Shown here piece after piece: positions 58,921 through 64,000 of a stretch of 64,000 nucleotides of DNA (the stretch's first letter is position 1; every line of letters starts with the position of its first letter). The stretch comes from Streptomyces xantholiticus (GTDB lineage Bacteria; Actinomycetota; Actinomycetes; Streptomycetales; Streptomycetaceae). The notes beneath the pieces are model-generated. The model worked only from the letters and a program-made list of their open reading frames with translations. It was not told where the DNA came from and did no database searches. The stretch spans positions 399,290-463,289 of the forward strand of contig NZ_BMWB01000003.1 of assembly GCF_014651015.1 (NCBI RefSeq), in the 5' to 3' direction. Position numbers and translations under genes: made by a program.

Positions 58921-60132
58921 ATGAAGACCATCGACCAGCTGCTGGCCGACGGGGTCGCCGGCAAGCGGGTATTCGTCCGCGCCGACCTCAATGTGCCGCT
59001 CGACGGCACCACCATCACCGACGACGGCCGCATCCGGGCGGTCCAGCCGACCATCGCCAAGCTCGCAGAGGCCGGGGCGCGTGTCGTCGTCGCCTCGCAC
59101 CTGGGCCGCCCCAAGGGCGCCCCGGACCCGGCGTTCTCGCTGGCCCCCGCCGCCAAGCGGCTCGGTGAACTGCTCGGTGCCCACGTCGAGTTCGCGACCG
59201 ACACGGTCGGCGAGTCCGCCACCGTCGCCGTCGCGAACCTCGAGGACGGCCAGGTCGCCGTCCTCGAGAACCTCCGCTTCAACGCCGGGGAGACCTCCAA
59301 GGACGACGCCGAGCGCGGCGTCTTCGCGGACCAGCTCGCCGCCCTCGCGGACGTCTACGTCGGTGACGGTTTCGGCGCCGTGCACCGCAAGCACGCCTCG
59401 GTGTACGACCTCCCGGCCAGGCTGCCGCACGCGGCCGGTTTCCTGATCGAGACCGAAGTCGGCGTCCTCAGGAAGCTCACCGACGACGTCCGGCGCCCTT
59501 ACGCCGTCGTGCTCGGCGGCGCGAAGGTCTCCGACAAGCTCGGCGTGATCGACCACCTGCTGGAGAAGGCCGACCGCATCCTCATCGGCGGCGGCATGGC
59601 CTACACCTTCCTCAAGGCCCAGGGCCACGAGGTGGGCATGTCCCTCCTCCAGGAGGACCAGGTCCCGGCGGTGCTCGAGTACCTGGAGCGCGCCAAGGCC
59701 AAGGGCGTGGAGTTCGTGCTCCCCGTCGACGTGCTGGTCTCCCACGAGTTCCCGGACCTGAAGACCAAGGCCCCGGCCAACCCGACCGCCGTCGCCGCGG
59801 ATGCGATCCCCGCCGACCAGGAGGGTCTGGACATCGGTCCCGAGACCCGCAAGCTGTACGCCTCGAAGCTCGCCGACGCGGCCACCGTCTTCTGGAACGG
59901 GCCGATGGGCGTCTTCGAGCACCCCGACTACGCCGAGGGCACCAAGGCCGTGGCCCAGGCGCTCGTCGATTCCCCGGCCTTCTCCGTCGTCGGCGGCGGG
60001 GACTCCGCCGCGGCCGTGCGGATCCTGGGCTTCGACGAGAAGGCATTCGGCCACATCTCGACCGGTGGCGGCGCGAGCCTCGAATACCTCGAGGACAAGA
60101 CGCTCCCCGGCCTTGCCGCACTGGAGGACTGA
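58921..60132 (+). CDS. pgk: Phosphoglycerate kinase
   Basis: The 403-residue enzyme transfers phosphate from 1,3-bisphosphoglycerate to ADP. It shows [53 protein letters not shown], and the nucleotide motif [10 protein letters not shown] near the end. Length is typical. ATG 58921 is preceded by GAGGAGCCGC. tpiA begins 5 bases after the stop, and its ribosome site lies inside pgk. Confidence 0.97.
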   Translation: MKTIDQLLADGVAGKRVFVRADLNVPLDGTTITDDGRIRAVQPTIAKLAEAGARVVVASHLGRPKGAPDPAFSLAPAAKRLGELLGAHVEFATDTVGESATVAVANLEDGQVAVLENLRFNAGETSKDDAERGVFADQLAALADVYVGDGFGAVHRKHASVYDLPARLPHAAGFLIETEVGVLRKLTDDVRRPYAVVLGGAKVSDKLGVIDHLLEKADRILIGGGMAYTFLKAQGHEVGMSLLQEDQVPAVLEYLERAKAKGVEFVLPVDVLVSHEFPDLKTKAPANPTAVAADAIPADQEGLDIGPETRKLYASKLADAATVFWNGPMGVFEHPDYAEGTKAVAQALVDSPAFSVVGGGDSAAAVRILGFDEKAFGHISTGGGASLEYLEDKTLPGLAALED

Positions 60133-60137
60133 ACACC

Positions 60138-60914
<777 letters not shown>

Positions 60915-60957
60915 GTAACCGGTGAGTATGCGCTAGCGCCGATCCGGCGTACCCTTG

Positions 60958-60995
60958 CGGGGGCCTGTGGCTCACAGACGGAGCCCGGGCCCCCG
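60958..60995 (+). terminator. Hairpin after tpiA
   Basis: An 8-bp stem (60958-60965 with 60988-60995) encloses a 22-base loop that can pair further. It probably ends or limits glycolytic transcription before secG. Confidence 0.6.
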
Positions 60996-61042
60996 TCGTC
61001 CGTATTGAGTCCAAGAGAATTGCCAGGAAGTAGGGTCCAGCC

Positions 61043-61279
61043 GTGGTTATGGGATTCTCGATCGCCCTGATCATTTTCAGCGGGCTGCTGATGTTGCTCG
61101 TGCTGATGCACAAGGGGAAGGGCGGCGGTCTTTCCGACATGTTCGGTGGCGGAATGCAGTCCTCCGTCGGCGGCTCCTCGGTGGCCGAGCGCAACCTCGA
61201 CCGCATCACCGTCGTCGTCGGGCTGCTGTGGTTCGCATGCATTGTCGTGCTCGGCCTGCTGATGAAGCTGGACAGCTGA
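61043..61279 (+). CDS. secG: Preprotein translocase subunit SecG
   Basis: The 78-residue protein is the small SecYEG subunit that assists SecA-driven export. It has two transmembrane helices (about 4-24 and 52-72) joined by the conserved cytoplasmic loop KGKGGGLSDMFGGGMQSSVGGS, residues about 25-45. GTG 61043 follows AGGAAGTAGGG. Its position after tpiA and before rbpA is the standard Streptomyces arrangement. Confidence 0.95.
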   Translation: MVMGFSIALIIFSGLLMLLVLMHKGKGGGLSDMFGGGMQSSVGGSSVAERNLDRITVVVGLLWFACIVVLGLLMKLDS

Positions 61280-61322
61280 CCCACCGATTCCGCGTCCGGA
61301 TCCGGTGTGTAACTCCAATCAC

Positions 61323-61350
61323 TGGACGAGCGTTGGGCCTTACGTAGACT
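61323..61350 (+). promoter_or_regulatory. Possible promoter of rbpA
   Basis: TGGACG (61323-61328), 16 bases, TAGACT (61345-61350), about 57 bases before the start. In S. coelicolor rbpA is controlled partly by SigR; I could not place a GGAAT-N18-GTT site here. Confidence 0.45.
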
Positions 61351-61413
61351 GGGGCACTCGCGGCGCAGCCGCTGTGAACGCTGTGCAGCACCATCACGCA
61401 GGGAGTTACGACC

Positions 61414-61749
61414 GTGGCAAGTGGCAACGCGATCCGGGGAAGCCGGGTCGGAGCGGGGCCGATGGGCGAGGCGGAGCGAGGCGAGTCCGCGCCGCGCCTC
61501 CGCATCTCCTTCTGGTGCTCGAACGGGCACGAGACGCAGCCGAGCTTCGCCAGTGACGCACAGGTCCCCGACACCTGGGACTGCCCGCGGTGCGGGTTCC
61601 CGGCCGGTCAGGACCGGGACAATCCGCCGGACCCGCCGCGCACCGAGCCGTACAAGACGCACCTCGCGTACGTACGAGAGCGGCGCAGCGACGCGGACGG
61701 CGAGGCGATTCTCGCTGAGGCGCTCGCCAAACTGCGGGGCGAGATCTAG
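61414..61749 (+). CDS. rbpA: RNA polymerase-binding protein RbpA
   Basis: The 111-residue actinobacterial protein binds RNA polymerase and group I/II sigma factors and stabilises open promoter complexes. It starts with the basic N-terminal tail MASGNAIRGSRVGAGP, then has the zinc-ribbon-like core with CSNGHET and CPRCGFPAG, a basic linker, and the sigma-interacting domain (about 75-111, RTEPYKTHLAYVRERRSD). GTG start at 61414; GGGAG is 10 bases upstream. A strong terminator follows. Loss of RbpA raises rifampicin sensitivity in Streptomyces. Confidence 0.96.
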   Translation: MASGNAIRGSRVGAGPMGEAERGESAPRLRISFWCSNGHETQPSFASDAQVPDTWDCPRCGFPAGQDRDNPPDPPRTEPYKTHLAYVRERRSDADGEAILAEALAKLRGEI

Positions 61750-61756
61750 TTCCTGG

Positions 61757-61792
61757 GTCCGGCCGGCACCATTCATCGGGTGCCGGCCGGAC
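61757..61792 (+). terminator. rbpA terminator
   Basis: Perfect 14-bp stem (61757-61770 with 61779-61792), 8-base loop, followed by TTTCTCGT. Confidence 0.9.
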
Positions 61793-61910
61793 TTTCTCGT
61801 CCCTGGGCCGCTTCTCGTCTGCCGCCCTGCCGAGGTCCCGTCGACCGGTCTGATCAATTAGGTTGGAACCGCAGCGGGGCATGCAGGCAGGTACGAGAAG
61901 AAGTGGGCTG

Positions 61911-63569
61911 ATGTCCGAGATGAACGCAGGCAAGACCAGGCTCAACCAGACGCCCGAATGGACCGCTCTCGGCAAGCACCGCGAGCAGTTGGGCCATACG
62001 CATCTGCGGGGGCTGTTTGCGGCGGATGCGGAGCGCGGCAACAGGTACACGCTCCAGGTCGGCGATCTGTATCTCGACTACTCCAAGCACCTGGTGACCG
62101 ACGAGACACTTGCGCTGCTGCGGGAGCTGGCCGCCGCGACCGAGGTCGCCGGGCTGCGGGACGCAATGTTCCGCGGCGAGAAGATCAACACCACCGAGGA
62201 CCGCGCCGTCCTGCACACGGCGCTGCGTGCCCCACGGGACGCCGTCATCGAGGTCGACGGTCAGAACGTGGTGCCGGGCGTCCACGCGGTGCTCGACAAG
62301 ATGGCCGCCTTCTCCGAGAAGATCCGCTCCGGCGAGTGGACCGGCCACACCGGCAAGCGCATCAAGAACATCGTCAACGTCGGCATCGGCGGCTCCGACC
62401 TCGGGCCCGCGATGGCGTACGAGGTGCTCCGCTCCTACACCCAGCGGGACCTGACGGTCCGTTTCGTCTCCAACGTCGACGGGGCCGACCTGCACGAGGC
62501 CGTACGGGACCTCGACCCGGCGGAGACCCTGTTCATCATCGCCTCGAAGACCTTCACCACGATCGAGACCATCACCAACGCCACCTCGGCGCGCGACTGG
62601 CTGCTCAGCAACCTCCGGGTCGGGCCCGACGCCGTCGCCAAGCACTTCGTCGCCCTGTCGACAAATGCGGAGAAAGTCTCGGAATTCGGTATCGACACGG
62701 CCAACATGTTCGAGTTCTGGGACTGGGTCGGCGGCCGCTACTCGTACGACTCCGCGATCGGTCTCTCCCTGATGATCGCGATCGGACCGGACCGGTTCCG
62801 GGAGATGCTCGACGGTTTCCACCTCGTCGACGAGCACTTCCGCACCGCACCCGCCGAGGCCAACGCGCCGCTGCTGCTGGGCCTGCTGGGCGTCTGGTAC
62901 GGGGCGTTCTTCGACGCCCAGTCGCATGCGGTGCTGCCGTACTCGCACTACCTGTCCAAGTTCACCGCCTACCTCCAGCAGCTCGACATGGAGTCCAACG
63001 GCAAGTCCGTGGACCGCGACGGCAATCCGGTCGACTGGCAGACCGGGCCGGTGGTATGGGGCACCCCCGGAACCAACGGGCAGCACGCCTACTACCAGCT
63101 GATCCACCAGGGCACCAAGGTCATCCCCGCCGACTTCATCGGCTTCGCCAAGCCGGTGCCCGACCTGCTCGCCGGTCTCGTCCCGCAGCACGACCTGCTG
63201 ATGGCCAACTTCTTCGCACAGACGCAGGCCCTCGCCTTCGGCAAGACGCCGGAGGACGTGCGGGCCGAAGGTGTCGCGGAGGAGCTCGTGGCGCACAAGA
63301 CGTTCAAGGGGAACCACCCGACGACGACGATCCTCGCCGAGGAGCTCACACCGTCCGTCCTGGGCCAGTTGATCGCCCTGTACGAGCACAAGGTCTTCGT
63401 CCAGGGCGCCGTCTGGAACATCGACTCCTTCGACCAGTGGGGGGTCGAGCTCGGCAAGGTCCTCGCGAAGAGGATCGAACCGGTGCTGACCGAGGGGAAG
63501 GGCAGCGAGCAGCTCGACAGCTCGACGGCGACCCTGGCCGGCAAGTACCGCACGCTGCGCGGCCGCTGA
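61911..63569 (+). CDS. pgi: Glucose-6-phosphate isomerase
   Basis: The 552-residue enzyme interconverts glucose 6-phosphate and fructose 6-phosphate. It has the [19 protein letters not shown] active-site block, [36 protein letters not shown], and the C-terminal family signature region with [13 protein letters not shown]. Starts at 61911 and 61920 are both possible; the first is closer to a GAAGAAG ribosome site. A convergent terminator separates it from the Fe-S protein gene. Confidence 0.96.
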   Translation: MSEMNAGKTRLNQTPEWTALGKHREQLGHTHLRGLFAADAERGNRYTLQVGDLYLDYSKHLVTDETLALLRELAAATEVAGLRDAMFRGEKINTTEDRAVLHTALRAPRDAVIEVDGQNVVPGVHAVLDKMAAFSEKIRSGEWTGHTGKRIKNIVNVGIGGSDLGPAMAYEVLRSYTQRDLTVRFVSNVDGADLHEAVRDLDPAETLFIIASKTFTTIETITNATSARDWLLSNLRVGPDAVAKHFVALSTNAEKVSEFGIDTANMFEFWDWVGGRYSYDSAIGLSLMIAIGPDRFREMLDGFHLVDEHFRTAPAEANAPLLLGLLGVWYGAFFDAQSHAVLPYSHYLSKFTAYLQQLDMESNGKSVDRDGNPVDWQTGPVVWGTPGTNGQHAYYQLIHQGTKVIPADFIGFAKPVPDLLAGLVPQHDLLMANFFAQTQALAFGKTPEDVRAEGVAEELVAHKTFKGNHPTTTILAEELTPSVLGQLIALYEHKVFVQGAVWNIDSFDQWGVELGKVLAKRIEPVLTEGKGSEQLDSSTATLAGKYRTLRGR

Positions 63570-63586
63570 CTCGCCGCGCCGTATGC

Positions 63587-63629
63587 GCGAGTGGCCGGTC
63601 CTGCCCCCGAGGCAGGTCCGGCCGCTCGC
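63587..63629. terminator. Bidirectional terminator after pgi
   Basis: A long stem of 12 bp (one G-T pair) plus 6 bp with a T-T mismatch between them (63587-63629), loop CCCGA, followed by TGTTCTCC. It lies between convergent genes. Confidence 0.85.
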
Positions 63630-63683
63630 TGTTCTCCCGTGGAGGCGCGTCTCTCCCGTGGAGTTGTTCTTCTGTGGGGACGG

Positions 63684-64000
63684 TTACTTCACCGGTTCCG
63701 GTTCCGGCGCGCCCTCGGGCTGCGTCTCGGGCGCGGGGTCGGCCGGTGGGGTCTTGACCGAGTCGAGCAGCAGCTGGGCGACGTCGACGACCTGGAGGGA
63801 CTCCTTGGCCTTGCCGTCGTTCTTCTTGCCGTTGACGGAGTCGGTGAGCATCACGAGGCAGAACGGGCAGGCGGTGGAGACGATGTCCGGGTTGAGGGAG
63901 AGGGCTTCGTCGACGCGCTCGGTGTTGATGCGTTTGCCGATCCGCTCCTCCATCCACATCCGGGCGCCGCCGGCGCCGCAGCAGAAGCCGCGTTCCTTGT
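63684..64000 (-). CDS. Fe-S oxidoreductase (CCG-domain) C-terminus, partial
   Basis: Only the last 104 codons are in the window; the gene continues beyond 64000. The visible part reads ERGFCCGAGGARMWMEERIG, then ACPFCLVMLTDSV, which are the CCG and CxxC-type cysteine motifs of heterodisulfide reductase HdrD/GlpC-like (Fe-S)-binding oxidoreductases. A Pro/Glu-rich tail ends it. In Streptomyces a large membrane-bound (Fe-S)-binding protein lies at this site near pgi. Its electron partner is unknown. Confidence 0.85.
   Translation of the reverse strand, partial: KERGFCCGAGGARMWMEERIGKRINTERVDEALSLNPDIVSTACPFCLVMLTDSVNGKKNDGKAKESLQVVDVAQLLLDSVKTPPADPAPETQPEGAPEPEPVK

Overview
The window is chromosomal DNA of a high-GC actinobacterium, almost certainly a Streptomyces. 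The third codon positions are strongly G/C-rich. GTG and TTG starts are common. Marker genes include a long chaplin, whiA, rbpA, a mycothiol-type maleylpyruvate isomerase and a SPW_0924-type peptide. The order rpsA/polA ... uvrB ... uvrA ... uvrC-rapZ-yvcK-whiA ... gap-pgk-tpiA-secG ... pgi is the conserved core order known from Streptomyces chromosomes. I see no prophage, insertion sequence, CRISPR array, rRNA, tRNA or biosynthetic gene cluster.

Layout. 1-6.5 kb: livF, a hotdog thioesterase, an FdhF/YdeP-type molybdoenzyme and divergent polA. 6.9-14.4 kb: a DUF4184 membrane protein, a secreted lytic transglycosylase, a small secreted peptide, a DUF3068 protein, HrpB helicase and a methyltransferase. 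14.5-20.1 kb: rpsA behind a strong promoter and long leader, a PAC2 protein, coaE, a TPR protein and a slipin. 20.7-24.9 kb: a SNF2 helicase translationally coupled to a SWIM zinc-finger protein. 25-30 kb: a chaplin, DUF2293, a doubly frameshifted 2-hydroxyacid dehydrogenase, an AlaA-like aminotransferase divergent from an HxlR regulator, and a uridine-kinase-like protein without a P-loop. 30-35.9 kb: psuK, psuG, an MFS transporter, ogt, a secreted GDPD and an MHYT protein. 35.9-42 kb: uvrB, terD, a TerD/FtsK-like hybrid and terC behind a yybP-ykoY manganese riboswitch. 42.3-48.3 kb: hydrolases, the maleylpyruvate isomerase, uvrA and a Rieske lipoprotein. 48.3-54.4 kb: an HTH protein, then uvrC-rapZ-yvcK-whiA as an overlapping operon. 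54.6-64 kb: a secreted M14 carboxypeptidase, gap, pgk, tpiA, secG, rbpA, pgi, and the end of an Fe-S oxidoreductase cut by the window edge.

The main pattern in the noncoding DNA is a recurring promoter of the form TGTC(A/G)GTG-N8-TAnnnT, the RecA-NDp or PafBC type known from the LexA-independent actinobacterial DNA-damage response. Good matches sit before uvrB, ogt, terD and polA. Weaker matches sit before uvrC, the SNF2 helicase and, divergently from polA, the FdhF-like gene. At polA, ogt, uvrB and uvrC the -10 ends 6 or 7 bases before the start codon, so their mRNAs are predicted to be leaderless. This geometry also settles the polA start. Together these genes look like a dispersed DNA-damage regulon that includes excision repair, alkylation repair and gap filling, and unexpectedly a TerD stress operon. 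Through gene overlap it may also reach the sporulation regulator whiA.
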